Below the pieces are notes generated by a model. It did not search any database, had not been told where the DNA came from, and saw nothing but the letters and a program-made list of their open reading frames with translations. DNA of 64,000 nt, taken from NCBI GenBank assembly GCA_947446975.1, contig CANFHM010000002.1:40428-104427 (forward strand). The letters run 5' to 3'. Each line of letters begins with the position of its first letter. Position 1 is the stretch's first letter. Of the stretch, positions 43,126 to 51,357 are shown piece by piece. The position numbers and the translations under genes were made by a program. The stretch comes from Microthrixaceae bacterium. Lineage in GTDB: Bacteria > Actinomycetota > Acidimicrobiia > Acidimicrobiales > Acidimicrobilacustridaceae.

Positions 43126-44331
43126 GTGGCCAACGAGGAGATCATGGTTCCACACGCCAGCGTTTCACAGGGCAGCAGCTCCCCCCGGCGCACCGCCCGC
43201 AGGGCCGGTTTCGCCACTCTTGCACTGCTCGCGGTGCTCGGTCTGTTCACTGCAGCCTGCAGCAGCTCCAAGTCATCCGATTCCGCCAAGCCCAGCGGCC
43301 CCACCAAGGCTGCCTGGATCTACGTCGGTCCGATCAACGACGGTGGTTGGACCCAGACCCACAACGACGGTCGTGAGGCCGCAGCGAAGGCTCTCGGCGA
43401 CAATCTCGTCTCCACCTACAAGGAGAACGTCCCCGAGGGTCCCGAGACCGCCCAGGTCATCGATGACCTCGTGAAGGACGGCAACACGGTGATCTTCGGC
43501 ACGTCCTACGGCTTCAAGGACGCCATGCAGGCCGCCGCCAAGAAGTACCCGGACGTGAAGTTCGTGCAGGCCACCGGTGACGACATCACCATCAACGGTG
43601 CCAGCTCCGTCTCGTCGAACTATGACGAGTACTGGGGCGCAGGTGAGGACACGCTGTACCTGGCTGGTGTCGCCGCTGGCTCCGCCACCAAGAACAACGT
43701 GATCGGCGTCGAGGCTCCGTTCCCGATCCCGGAGATCATCCGTCAGATCAACGGCTTCGCCCTCGGTGCCCAGTCGGTCAACCCCGCCGCCACCGTGAAG
43801 GTCGTCTGGACCAAGACCTGGTTCGATCCGGCAGCGGAGCGTCAGGCTGCCGAGTCGCTCGTCGCCAGTGGCGTCGATGTGATCTTCTCGCATCAGGACA
43901 GCCCCACCGCCGGTGAGGTCGCCAAGGCCAACAACCTCCCGTGGGTCGGCTATGACTCGGATCAGTCTGCTGCGTACCCGAGTGTGTGGCTCACCACCGC
44001 CACCTACAACTGGGGCCCCTACTACACCGCGAAGATCAACTCGATCCGTGACGGCAAGTGGCAACAGCAGAACTACTACGGCACCATCGGTGATGAGTTC
44101 ACCACCGTCGCTCCGTTCGGTTCGCTCGTGAGCGCCGAGACCAAGAGCACCATCCAGGCCGAGCAGGCCAAGGCTGCTGCCACGAAGTCGTTCGGCTGGT
44201 ACTGGGGTCTCGCCGACCGTGAGGATCAGGACGGCAAGGTCCAGATCAAGAAGGGTCAGACCCTCACCCAGAAGGACCTCTACACCATGAGCTACTTCGT
44301 GAAGGGAATCGACGGCAGCCCGAAGGGCTGA
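43126..44331 (+). CDS. BMP-family substrate-binding lipoprotein of a nucleoside ABC importer
   Basis: 401 residues. N-terminal twin-Arg-containing signal and lipobox GLFTAAC (Cys45) anchor it to the membrane. AAWIYVGPINDGGWTQTHNDGREA is the BMP/Med family opening, NTVIFGTSYGFKDAMQAAA and GVDVIFSHQDSPTAGEVAKANN are hinge and ligand-binding segments, WVGYDSDQS the second lobe. BMP proteins bind purine nucleosides or related compounds. GTG 43126 has GAGGGA five bases upstream; ATG 43144 with GAGGAG three bases upstream is an alternative. First gene of a four-gene importer operon. Confidence 0.92.
   Translation: MANEEIMVPHASVSQGSSSPRRTARRAGFATLALLAVLGLFTAACSSSKSSDSAKPSGPTKAAWIYVGPINDGGWTQTHNDGREAAAKALGDNLVSTYKENVPEGPETAQVIDDLVKDGNTVIFGTSYGFKDAMQAAAKKYPDVKFVQATGDDITINGASSVSSNYDEYWGAGEDTLYLAGVAAGSATKNNVIGVEAPFPIPEIIRQINGFALGAQSVNPAATVKVVWTKTWFDPAAERQAAESLVASGVDVIFSHQDSPTAGEVAKANNLPWVGYDSDQSAAYPSVWLTTATYNWGPYYTAKINSIRDGKWQQQNYYGTIGDEFTTVAPFGSLVSAETKSTIQAEQAKAAATKSFGWYWGLADREDQDGKVQIKKGQTLTQKDLYTMSYFVKGIDGSPKG
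44316..44330 (+). other. Intercistronic hairpin after the binding-protein gene
   Basis: CAGCCC-GAA-GGGCTG, a six-base stem with a three-base loop overlapping the BMP stop codon. It may stabilise or partly terminate the transcript and raise binding protein over transporter. Confidence 0.4.
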
Positions 44332-44348
44332 TCGTTCCCCGCACTGCA

Positions 44349-45908
44349 ATGACGACAGACGTCGACTCGAAGGCGGTCACCGCTCCGGCGGTGGCCGCCT
44401 TCGGCGTCTCCAAGCGGTTCCCCGGTGTCATCGCCAATGACGACGTGCACTTCGATGTGCGCGTCGGCGAGGTGCATGCGCTCCTCGGCGAGAACGGCGC
44501 CGGCAAGACCACGCTCTCCAACATCCTCACCGGGTTGTACCGACCCGACGCCGGTCATCTCGAGATGGGCGGGGTGCGTGTCTCCTTCGACACCCCGCGC
44601 GATGCCATCGATGCCGGCATCGGCATGGTGCATCAGCATTTCCGCCTCATCCCGACCTTCACCGTGGCCGAGAACATCGCCCTCGGTGCACCGCAGCCCG
44701 GCGAACGCGTCAGGCTCGACATGGCCGCAGTCGAGCGTCGCATCACCGAACTCGGCGAGCAGTTCGAACTCCGGGTCGATCCCCGGGCCCGCATCTGGCA
44801 GCTCTCGGTCGGTGAGCAGCAACGGGTCGAGATCCTCAAGGTCCTGTACCGGGAGGCCCGCATCCTCATCATGGACGAGCCGACCGCGGTGCTCACCCCG
44901 ATCGAGGCTGATGCCCTCTCACAGACGCTCACCTCGCTCACCAGCCAGGGTCGTTCCGTCATCTTCATCTCGCACAAGCTCGGCGAGGTCATCTCCGTCG
45001 CCGACCGGATCACCGTGCTGCGGCAGGGTCGCTCCATCGAGACTCTCGACGCCACCGGCTCCACCCGCGAATCGCTCGCCACGGTCATGGTCGGTCGTGA
45101 GGTGGAGAGGGTCGAACGTCGTGGGGTCGGCGCCCTCCCCGGGGCGCCCGTGGTGCTTTCGGTCAGCGAGCTCGATGCCGACGGCGACCGCGGCCTTCCC
45201 GCGCTGCGTTCGGTGTCGCTCGACGTTCGTGGGGGCGAGATCGTCGCCGTCGCCGGTGTGGCCGGCAACGGTCAACGCGAGCTCGTGGAGGTCCTCGCCG
45301 GTCTCCGTCCCCGCACCTCCGGCCGCATCGTGGTCGACGGCGAGATCATGGATCGCGCCGATGCCCGCCATCCCATCCGCATGGGTGTGGCCTACGTCCC
45401 CCAGGATCGTCTCGGCACCGGACTCGCCCCGGATCTCTCCATCGCCGAGAATCTCGTGCTCAAGCGCTACCGACGACCCCCGGTCGCCCGCCCGCCGTTC
45501 CTGCGTTCCTCGGTGATCGATGCCGAGGCCCAGTCGCTCATGGAGCAGTTCGACGTGCGTGCTCCATCCAGTCAGACCCCGACCCGCCGTCTCTCCGGCG
45601 GCAACGTCCAGAAGGTGCTGCTCGCCCGCGAGATGTCCGGTCGCCCGAAGGTGCTGGTCGTGTCCACCCCGACCCAGGGTCTCGACATCGGGGCGGTCGC
45701 CACGGTGCACCAACTCCTGCTCGACGCCGCTGCCGAGGGCGTGGGCGTGCTCCTCGTGAGCGAGGATCTCGACGAGGTTCTCGCCCTCGCCGATCGGGTC
45801 GTGGTCATGTACGAGGGTTCCGTCACCGGTGTCGTCGATGCCGCCGATGCCACCGTCGCGTCGATCGGCGTGCTCATGGGCGGCGGACGCTCCGAGGAGG
45901 TCGCATGA
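44349..45908 (+). CDS. Nucleoside ABC importer ATP-binding protein (two NBDs)
   Basis: 519 residues, two fused ABC domains. First: GEVHALLGENGAGKTTLSNIL (Walker A), QLSVGEQQRVEILKVLYREA (signature), ILIMDEPTAVLTP (Walker B), VIFISHKLGEV (switch). Second: GVAGNGQRELVEVLAG, a degenerate Walker A as usual in the RbsA/YufO group; RLSGGNVQKVLLARE (signature); and LVVSTPTQGLDIGA, Walker B lacking the normal Asp-Glu. Energises sugar/nucleoside-class import with the two permeases downstream; the next ATG overlaps its stop. No clear Shine-Dalgarno precedes ATG 44349, which lies 18 bases after the binding-protein stop. Confidence 0.93.
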   Translation: MTTDVDSKAVTAPAVAAFGVSKRFPGVIANDDVHFDVRVGEVHALLGENGAGKTTLSNILTGLYRPDAGHLEMGGVRVSFDTPRDAIDAGIGMVHQHFRLIPTFTVAENIALGAPQPGERVRLDMAAVERRITELGEQFELRVDPRARIWQLSVGEQQRVEILKVLYREARILIMDEPTAVLTPIEADALSQTLTSLTSQGRSVIFISHKLGEVISVADRITVLRQGRSIETLDATGSTRESLATVMVGREVERVERRGVGALPGAPVVLSVSELDADGDRGLPALRSVSLDVRGGEIVAVAGVAGNGQRELVEVLAGLRPRTSGRIVVDGEIMDRADARHPIRMGVAYVPQDRLGTGLAPDLSIAENLVLKRYRRPPVARPPFLRSSVIDAEAQSLMEQFDVRAPSSQTPTRRLSGGNVQKVLLAREMSGRPKVLVVSTPTQGLDIGAVATVHQLLLDAAAEGVGVLLVSEDLDEVLALADRVVVMYEGSVTGVVDAADATVASIGVLMGGGRSEEVA

Positions 45909-47023
45909 GCATCGCCACCCGGGTCGGACTCCGACTCGAACCGCGGGTCGACACGCCCCGTTGGATGAACTGGGCAGTGCCCGTCGGTTCGTTCCTCTCC
46001 GCGCTGCTCGTGGGGTCGCTGGTCCTGCTCATCACCAGCCAGAACCCCATCTCCGTCTACCAGCGCATCCTCGAGCGCGGGTTCCTCGACACGGGCTCCC
46101 TCAGCGGAACCTTCATCTCCGCCACGCCGCTGCTCTTCACCGGGTTGTGCGCAGCGGTCGCGTTCCGCGTCGGGTTCTTCAACATCGGCGGTGAGGGGCA
46201 GTTCTACGTCGGGGCCATCTTCGCCTCGGGAATCGCCCTCGCGCTCGGCGCCGATGCCCAGTCCTGGATCGCCGTCGGCGCCATGGTGCTGGCCGGTGCG
46301 CTCGGTGGTGCCATCTGGGCGTTCATCCCCGGCATCCTCAAGGCCTGTTTCCGCACCAACGAGATCATCACCTCTCTGATGCTGAACTACGTCGCCGGTA
46401 TCGGCGCCACGTATCTCATCTTCGAGAGCGACTCCTTCTGGCGCGAGCTCGGCGGCACCGGTGCGGTGTTCCCGAAGGGCAAGATCATCCCGCTCAGTGC
46501 CCAGTGGCCCTCGTTCGAGCTCGGCACCCTCGTGGTGCCCTTCGGGCTCCTCCTGGGCGCCATCGTCGCCGTCTGGCTGCACACCCTGCAGCGCCGCACC
46601 CGGTTCGGGTACGAGATGCGCGTGGTGGGTGGGGCTCCCAGCACCGCCCGGTATGCGGGCATGCGTCCTGCTCGGGTCATCGTGTCGGTGGCGATGCTCT
46701 CGGGTGCACTCGCCGGACTCGGCGGCGCCGCCGATGTCGGCAACTTCCGCCATGTGCTCGATCCGAAGGGTCTGCAGCAGTCGGGTTTCGGCTACGCCGG
46801 CATCGTGGTGGCTGCTCTGGCCCGACTCAACCCGATCGCTGTGGTGTTCGTCGCCATCATCCTCGGCGGGATCACCAATGCCGGATACGCACTGCAGGGT
46901 CCTGACTTCCCGGCAGGCCTCGTCGGCACCCTCGAGGGGCTCATCCTGTTCTGCACCCTCGGGGGCGAGGTGCTCGTGCGGTACCGCATCGTCAGCACCC
47001 GTCGACAGGCGGTCACGGTATGA
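45905..47023 (+). CDS. Nucleoside ABC importer permease 1
   Basis: 372 residues, eight to ten helices. SATPLLFTGLCAAVAFRVGFFNIGGEGQFYVGAIFASGIAL is the diagnostic segment of BPD_transp_2 permeases of the nucleoside branch; CFRTNEIITSLMLNYVAG and GYAGIVVAALARLNPIAVVF are further conserved segments. Forms a heterodimer with the next permease. Four-base overlaps on both sides (ATGA) couple it to its partners. Confidence 0.92.
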   Translation: MSIATRVGLRLEPRVDTPRWMNWAVPVGSFLSALLVGSLVLLITSQNPISVYQRILERGFLDTGSLSGTFISATPLLFTGLCAAVAFRVGFFNIGGEGQFYVGAIFASGIALALGADAQSWIAVGAMVLAGALGGAIWAFIPGILKACFRTNEIITSLMLNYVAGIGATYLIFESDSFWRELGGTGAVFPKGKIIPLSAQWPSFELGTLVVPFGLLLGAIVAVWLHTLQRRTRFGYEMRVVGGAPSTARYAGMRPARVIVSVAMLSGALAGLGGAADVGNFRHVLDPKGLQQSGFGYAGIVVAALARLNPIAVVFVAIILGGITNAGYALQGPDFPAGLVGTLEGLILFCTLGGEVLVRYRIVSTRRQAVTV

Positions 47024-47985
47024 GCGTCAACAGCAACCTCTTCGTCATCATCTTCGCCTCGGCCATCTTCTACGGCACCCCGTTGGTGTTCGCTGCGGTC
47101 GGTGAACTCCTCGCGGAGCGGTCCGGAGTCATCAACCTCGGGGTCGAGGGCATGATGCTGCTCGGCGCGGTGAGCGCAGCGATGGTCGCTGCGAACGTGG
47201 ATGGTCCGGCCGCGCTGGTCCTGCCGCTCGCTCTCCTCGCCGCCATGGTGGCCGCCGGTCTCGGCGCCTCGATCCACGCCTTCCTGGTCATCACCCTGCG
47301 GGTCAACCAGATCATCTCCGGGCTGGCGCTCACCATCTTCGCCGGGGCGGCGGGGCTCTCGTCCTACCTCGCCAACGTGTGGGGGCTCGGGAAGCATCCG
47401 GCTCTCAACCAGTTCGGACGGATGGATCTCTTCGGGCTGAAGAAGTTCCCGGTGCTCGGCCCCATCCTGTTCGACCAGACCCTCCTCACCTACCTGTCCT
47501 GGGTGCTCGTCGTGGCCGTGATGGTGTACCTGTTCCGCACCCGGATGGGTCTCCATCTGCGGGCGGTGGGGGAGTCCCCGCAGACCGCTGATTCGGTCGG
47601 CATCTCCGTCACCCGCTACCGCTACGGACACGTCATCGTGGGCGGCATGCTCGCCGGAGTCGCCGGCGCCTGCTTCTCGCTCACGATCGTGCCCACCTGG
47701 GCCAACGGTCTCACCGCGGGCGAGGGATGGATCGCACTGGCACTCGTGATCTTCGGGTTCTGGCGGCCCGATCTCACGCTGGTCGGCGCCTATCTCTTCG
47801 GGGCATTGTCGAGCCTCAGCTACACGCTGCAGGCCCGCGGCATCGACGTGCCGACGGCACTGCTCGATGCGCTGCCATATGTGGCCACCATCGTGGTGCT
47901 GGTGATCGTGTCGAACTCCCGGATCAGCCGACGCCTCGGCTCACCGGCGGCGCTCGGACGTCCCTACGAGCGCGAGGAACGCTGA
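47020..47985 (+). CDS. Nucleoside ABC importer permease 2
   Basis: 321 residues, about eight helices. FYGTPLVFAAVGELLAERSGVINLGVEGMMLLGAVSAA and TLRVNQIISGLALTIFAGAAGLSSYL match the second permease of BMP-type nucleoside importers; GRTRMGLHLRAVGESPQTADSVGIS-like cytoplasmic loop (RMGLHLRAVGESPQ) is the coupling helix region. WIALALVIFGFWRPDLTLVGAYLFG is the conserved C-terminal segment. Last gene of the importer operon; a hairpin follows. Confidence 0.92.
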   Translation: MSVNSNLFVIIFASAIFYGTPLVFAAVGELLAERSGVINLGVEGMMLLGAVSAAMVAANVDGPAALVLPLALLAAMVAAGLGASIHAFLVITLRVNQIISGLALTIFAGAAGLSSYLANVWGLGKHPALNQFGRMDLFGLKKFPVLGPILFDQTLLTYLSWVLVVAVMVYLFRTRMGLHLRAVGESPQTADSVGISVTRYRYGHVIVGGMLAGVAGACFSLTIVPTWANGLTAGEGWIALALVIFGFWRPDLTLVGAYLFGALSSLSYTLQARGIDVPTALLDALPYVATIVVLVIVSNSRISRRLGSPAALGRPYEREER

Positions 47986-48005
47986 CGCAGTATCCCGGCG
48001 GCGCA

Positions 48006-48022
48006 CCCGATCGTCGATCGGG
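48006..48022. terminator. Hairpin between importer operon and phosphoribosyltransferase
   Basis: CCCGATC-GTC-GATCGGG, a perfect seven-base stem with a three-base loop, between convergent stops at 47985 and 48026. Likely bidirectional terminator; tail GGCGTCATT is only weakly U-rich. Confidence 0.55.
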
Positions 48023-48025
48023 GCG

Positions 48026-48523
48026 TCATTCCGACCGGCGGTCCGAGGCGTGGGGATCGACCAGCGCGGCGCTCGTGGACCACGGGAAGTCGATCCAGAG
48101 ATCGGTGTGGCGCCAGACGTAGTCGCACTTCATCGTGGAGATCGTCTTCTGGTAGAGCACGGCGGTGCGGATCTCGGCGACCTGTGGGCTCACGTATTCA
48201 CGCACCATCTCGAGCGTGGCGCCGGTGTCGGCCACATCGTCGGCGATCAGCACCTTCGCGTGCTCGAGGTCGACGAGAGTGAGCGGCGGCGGGAGGATCA
48301 CCGGGAACTCGAGACGCTCGCCCTGGCCGGTGTAGTACTCGACGTTCATCACATGGAGGTTCTTCACACCGAGTGCGTAGGCCAGCGAACCGGCGATGAG
48401 CAGACCACCGCGGGCGATCGACAGGATGAGGTCCGGGCGGAAGCCGTCCTCTGCCACCTGATCGGCCAGTGACTTGCAGGCCTCGCCGTACAGGGGCCAG
48501 GTGAGGATCTCGAGTTCAGCCAT
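48026..48523 (-). CDS. Purine-type phosphoribosyltransferase
   Basis: 165 residues. KVLIADDVADTGATLEMVREY is the PRPP-binding motif (two acidic residues then Asp-Thr-Gly-Ala-Thr), LILSIARGGLLIAGSLAYALG the PPi loop, and EYYTGQGERLEFP the flexible flap region. The C-terminal YVWRHTDLWIDFPW with its aromatic residues probably stacks on a purine base, as in xanthine/hypoxanthine enzymes. Converts base plus PRPP to the nucleotide. Its position opposite a nucleoside importer suggests joint purine salvage. TAGTTT lies eight bases before ATG 48523. Confidence 0.87.
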   Translation of the reverse strand: MAELEILTWPLYGEACKSLADQVAEDGFRPDLILSIARGGLLIAGSLAYALGVKNLHVMNVEYYTGQGERLEFPVILPPPLTLVDLEHAKVLIADDVADTGATLEMVREYVSPQVAEIRTAVLYQKTISTMKCDYVWRHTDLWIDFPWSTSAALVDPHASDRRSE

Positions 48524-48531
48524 GGACGCTG

Positions 48532-48537
48532 AAACTA
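48532..48537 (-). promoter_or_regulatory. Putative leaderless -10 box TAGTTT for the phosphoribosyltransferase
   Basis: TAGTTT eight bases before ATG 48523; forms a head-to-head pair with the box at 48577. Confidence 0.42.
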
Positions 48538-48576
48538 CACAACCCCGGCCACCACCACGATCGGGTCAGGACTGGC

Positions 48577-48582
48577 TACGGT
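48577..48582 (+). promoter_or_regulatory. Putative leaderless -10 box TACGGT for the DUF2252 gene
   Basis: TACGGT seven bases before ATG 48590. Confidence 0.45.
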
Positions 48583-48589
48583 CTCGGGC

Positions 48590-50032
48590 ATGCCCGATCT
48601 CCCCGTGACGATGGCCACCAACACCACGATCGACGGGAGCGACCCCGAACTCGGCAATCCGCTCCGTCCTGCGATCCATCACACCGGGCTGCTGCTGTCG
48701 CGAACCGAGCGTGCCATCCGTGGCCGGGAACGTCGTCAGGTGGCCCGTCGCTCGTCGCATGGCGTCTGGACGCCGGGAGCGGATCGACCCGACCCGCTCC
48801 GGATCCTCAAGGCGCAGAACCGCAATCGGTATCCCGAACTGGTTCCGCTGCGCTGGGGTCGGATGGTGGCCTCGCCGTTCACCTTCTTCCGAGGCGCAGC
48901 GGCGGTGATGGCCAGCGATCTCTCGTCCACCCCGGTCACCGGTCTCACCGTGCAGGCCTGCGGCGACGCCCATCTGCAGAACTTCGGTCTCTTCGCCTCA
49001 CCGGAACGCAATCTGCTGTTCGATGTCAACGACTTCGACGAGACCATCCCGGGCCCGTGGGAATGGGATGTCAAGCGGCTGGCGGCCAGCATCGTCCTGG
49101 CCGGACGTGATGCCGGACTCAGCGAGGCGGCCTGTGCCGAGGCGGTCATGCAGGGTGTCGGCGTGTACCGGATGATGATGGGCCGCTATGCACAGATGTC
49201 GCAGCTCGACATCTGGTACTCGCGGGTCGACATCGACACCATCCTCGGTCTGCTTCCCCCCGAGATCCGCCCCACAGGCGTCAAGATCGCAGAGAAGGCC
49301 CGTCGCCGCGACACCGTGCAGGCCATGGCCAAGATGACCGAGGTCATCGACGGCCGACGCAGGATCCTCGACGATCCGCCGCTCATCGAACACCTCGAGT
49401 CGACCACCGCAGGCAACACGGTGCAGGTGATCGTGGACCGGTACCGCCAGACCCTCACCGATGAGCGTCGTCTCCTGTTCGAACGGTTCGAGCTCGTCGA
49501 TGTGGCCCGCAAGGCCGTGGGGGTCGGCAGCGTCGGCACCCACTGCCACATCGCACTGTGCACCGCCGATGCCGAGGACGACGATCCGCTGTTCCTCCAG
49601 ATCAAGGAGGCGAACCGCTCGGTGCTCGAGCCGTATGTGCAGAGATCGCTCTTCGTCAATCAGGGACAGCGGGTGGTGGTCGGTCAGCGATACATGCAGG
49701 CGGCGAGCGATCTCTTCCTCGGCTGGACGAAGTATCGCAACCGCGATTTCTACGTGCGCCAGCTCCGCGACATGAAGAGCTCGATCGATCTCACCGGTGT
49801 GCGGTCCGCAGGACTCGACGCGTACTCCGGACTCTGCGGTTGGACCCTCGCCCGGGCCCATGCCCGCTCAGGCGATCCGGTGGCGATCAGCGCCTATCTC
49901 GGGGCCGGTGATTCCTTCGACCGGGCGATCGTGTCGTTCAGCACCCGCTATGCCGATCAGACCGAAGCCGATCACGCACTCCTGCGAGCGGCGGTCGACT
50001 CCGGTTCCATCGAGGCGATCGAGGGTCGGTAG
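48590..50032 (+). CDS. DUF2252 family protein
   Basis: 480 residues. RILKAQNRNRYPELVPLRWGRMVASPFTFFRGAAAVM is the DUF2252 opening; VQACGDAHLQNFGLFASPE and LLFDVNDFDETIPGPWEWDVKRLAASI resemble the catalytic loop (GDxHxxN) and metal site (DxxDFDE) of kinase-like phosphotransferases, so an ATP-dependent phosphotransfer role is conceivable but unproven. YMQAASDLFLGWTKYRNRDFYVRQLRDMK is another strongly conserved block. DUF2252 members are common in high-G+C actinobacteria and have no established function. ATG 48590 is preceded by TACGGT; no Shine-Dalgarno. Confidence 0.85.
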   Translation: MPDLPVTMATNTTIDGSDPELGNPLRPAIHHTGLLLSRTERAIRGRERRQVARRSSHGVWTPGADRPDPLRILKAQNRNRYPELVPLRWGRMVASPFTFFRGAAAVMASDLSSTPVTGLTVQACGDAHLQNFGLFASPERNLLFDVNDFDETIPGPWEWDVKRLAASIVLAGRDAGLSEAACAEAVMQGVGVYRMMMGRYAQMSQLDIWYSRVDIDTILGLLPPEIRPTGVKIAEKARRRDTVQAMAKMTEVIDGRRRILDDPPLIEHLESTTAGNTVQVIVDRYRQTLTDERRLLFERFELVDVARKAVGVGSVGTHCHIALCTADAEDDDPLFLQIKEANRSVLEPYVQRSLFVNQGQRVVVGQRYMQAASDLFLGWTKYRNRDFYVRQLRDMKSSIDLTGVRSAGLDAYSGLCGWTLARAHARSGDPVAISAYLGAGDSFDRAIVSFSTRYADQTEADHALLRAAVDSGSIEAIEGR

Positions 50033-50043
50033 CGGCTGGGGCG

Positions 50044-51297
50044 TCAGCGGCCGGAAGCAGTGCTGTCGAGGCTGGTCAGCACGGCCTCTGCGGTCCGGCG
50101 GCCGGAGAAGAGGGCTCCCTGCAGCGATGCGGTGTCGCGGTGGTCGCCACAGACCAAGGTGCTGTCGCCGATCCTGACGGACTGTCTCGGGTGGAACGGG
50201 GGTCGTTGCAGTGGCTGACCATGGTGGATGACGTCGATGCGCAGGGTCGACCATTCGCCGACCCCACCGCCGAACCAGCCCGTGAGCTGCCGGCGCACGT
50301 CGGCGTCGAGCGAGGAGCCGAGGGCATCCGGACCGGGCACGGCGGCGACGACGAGGGCCTGCCCATCGGTGGCATAGGAGGGTGCCACCTCGGTCATGAT
50401 CGCCACATTGCGGGCCGGGCCACTTCCAGCGCCGTCGAGGAGGATATGGCGACCCCGAACAGGGGCCTCGGGCATGGAGAACCACACCGCCGCCACGGGA
50501 CGTGACCCCGGATCGGGCACGGCGCCCAGCAGACGCGACGCCGTGGGACCATCGGTCGCGACCACCACGGTCCGAGCCGAGAGAGACCTCCCGTCGGCGA
50601 GACCGACTGAACCGGCGCCAACGGCGTGCACCGGCGTGTCGTAGGCGATGGAGCCGTCGGCGAGACCGCCGGCGAGCACCTCCGGGAGGTGCCCCATCCC
50701 CCTCGATGGAACGGCCGAGTCGCCGACTGCGAGCATGCGCATGATCATCTCGAACCGACGCGAGGAGACCTCCAGCCCAGGATCCAACTGGATGCCGGCG
50801 AAGAGCGGTCGGAGGAAGGTGTCGATGAATCGCGGGCTGAATCCGGCCTCGACGAGGCGTTGCGCCGTGGTCATGTCGCGGCGACGGAGGAGATCGGCGG
50901 GCCGACCGGTGCGGACCGAGGCGATGAGACGCAGCAGCCGGAGCTTGTCGCCGACCGATCCGATCGGGGCGAGGACCGTCGGGAGCAGATCGAGGGGCCG
51001 TCGCAGCGGATCGCCGACGGTGTGGAACCTCGAGCCGTTCCAGACCCGGGCGCCGGGGGCGAACCTCCGGAGATCCAACGAGTCGAGGTCGAACCAGCGG
51101 GTGAGCTCCGGATACGCGGTGAGGAGGATCTGGAAGCCCCGGTCGAGTCGGAAGCCGTCCACCAGATCGGTGCGGACCCGACCACCGGGGCCATCGGAGG
51201 ACTCGAGCACCATGACATCGAGTCCGGCGTCCTGCAGGCTGCGCGCACAGGCCAGACCGGCCATCCCCGCGCCGACGACGATCACGTCATGATCCAT
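50044..51297 (-). CDS. FAD-dependent amine-oxidase/phytoene-desaturase-like oxidoreductase
   Basis: 417 residues. HDVIVVGAGMAGLACARSLQDAGLDVMVLES is the N-terminal Rossmann motif with Glu binding the ribose, GPGGRVRTDLVDGFRLDRGFQIL the second FAD contact of the amine-oxidase superfamily, and TLVCGDHRDTASLQGALFSGRRTAEAVL the C-terminal FAD motif. Nearest relatives by layout are phytoene desaturase/protoporphyrinogen-oxidase-like proteins and the NAD(P)/FAD proteins of the UbiH/CrtI kind; the substrate is unknown. TAGATT lies exactly six bases before ATG 51297. Its stop lies 12 bases from the convergent DUF2252 stop. Confidence 0.87.
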   Translation of the reverse strand: MDHDVIVVGAGMAGLACARSLQDAGLDVMVLESSDGPGGRVRTDLVDGFRLDRGFQILLTAYPELTRWFDLDSLDLRRFAPGARVWNGSRFHTVGDPLRRPLDLLPTVLAPIGSVGDKLRLLRLIASVRTGRPADLLRRRDMTTAQRLVEAGFSPRFIDTFLRPLFAGIQLDPGLEVSSRRFEMIMRMLAVGDSAVPSRGMGHLPEVLAGGLADGSIAYDTPVHAVGAGSVGLADGRSLSARTVVVATDGPTASRLLGAVPDPGSRPVAAVWFSMPEAPVRGRHILLDGAGSGPARNVAIMTEVAPSYATDGQALVVAAVPGPDALGSSLDADVRRQLTGWFGGGVGEWSTLRIDVIHHGQPLQRPPFHPRQSVRIGDSTLVCGDHRDTASLQGALFSGRRTAEAVLTSLDSTASGR

Positions 51298-51303
51298 CCG
51301 GCC

Positions 51304-51309
51304 AATCTA
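51304..51309 (-). promoter_or_regulatory. Putative leaderless -10 box TAGATT for the FAD oxidoreductase
   Basis: TAGATT exactly six bases before ATG 51297. Confidence 0.55.
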
Positions 51310-51345
51310 GCGACGGGTCGCCGATCGGCTCGGGGTCGGCTGCCA

Positions 51346-51351
51346 TACGAT
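51346..51351 (+). promoter_or_regulatory. Putative leaderless -10 box TACGAT for the LCP gene
   Basis: TACGAT exactly six bases before GTG 51358; decides the start. Paired head to head with the box at 51304-51309. Confidence 0.55.
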
Positions 51352-51357
51352 CCAAGG

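Noticed and set aside
50626-51357. N-terminal extension of the LCP gene in the ORF track
   Set aside because: It is antisense to the FAD oxidoreductase and hydrophilic; the LCP membrane helix follows GTG 51358, which also has a -10 box.
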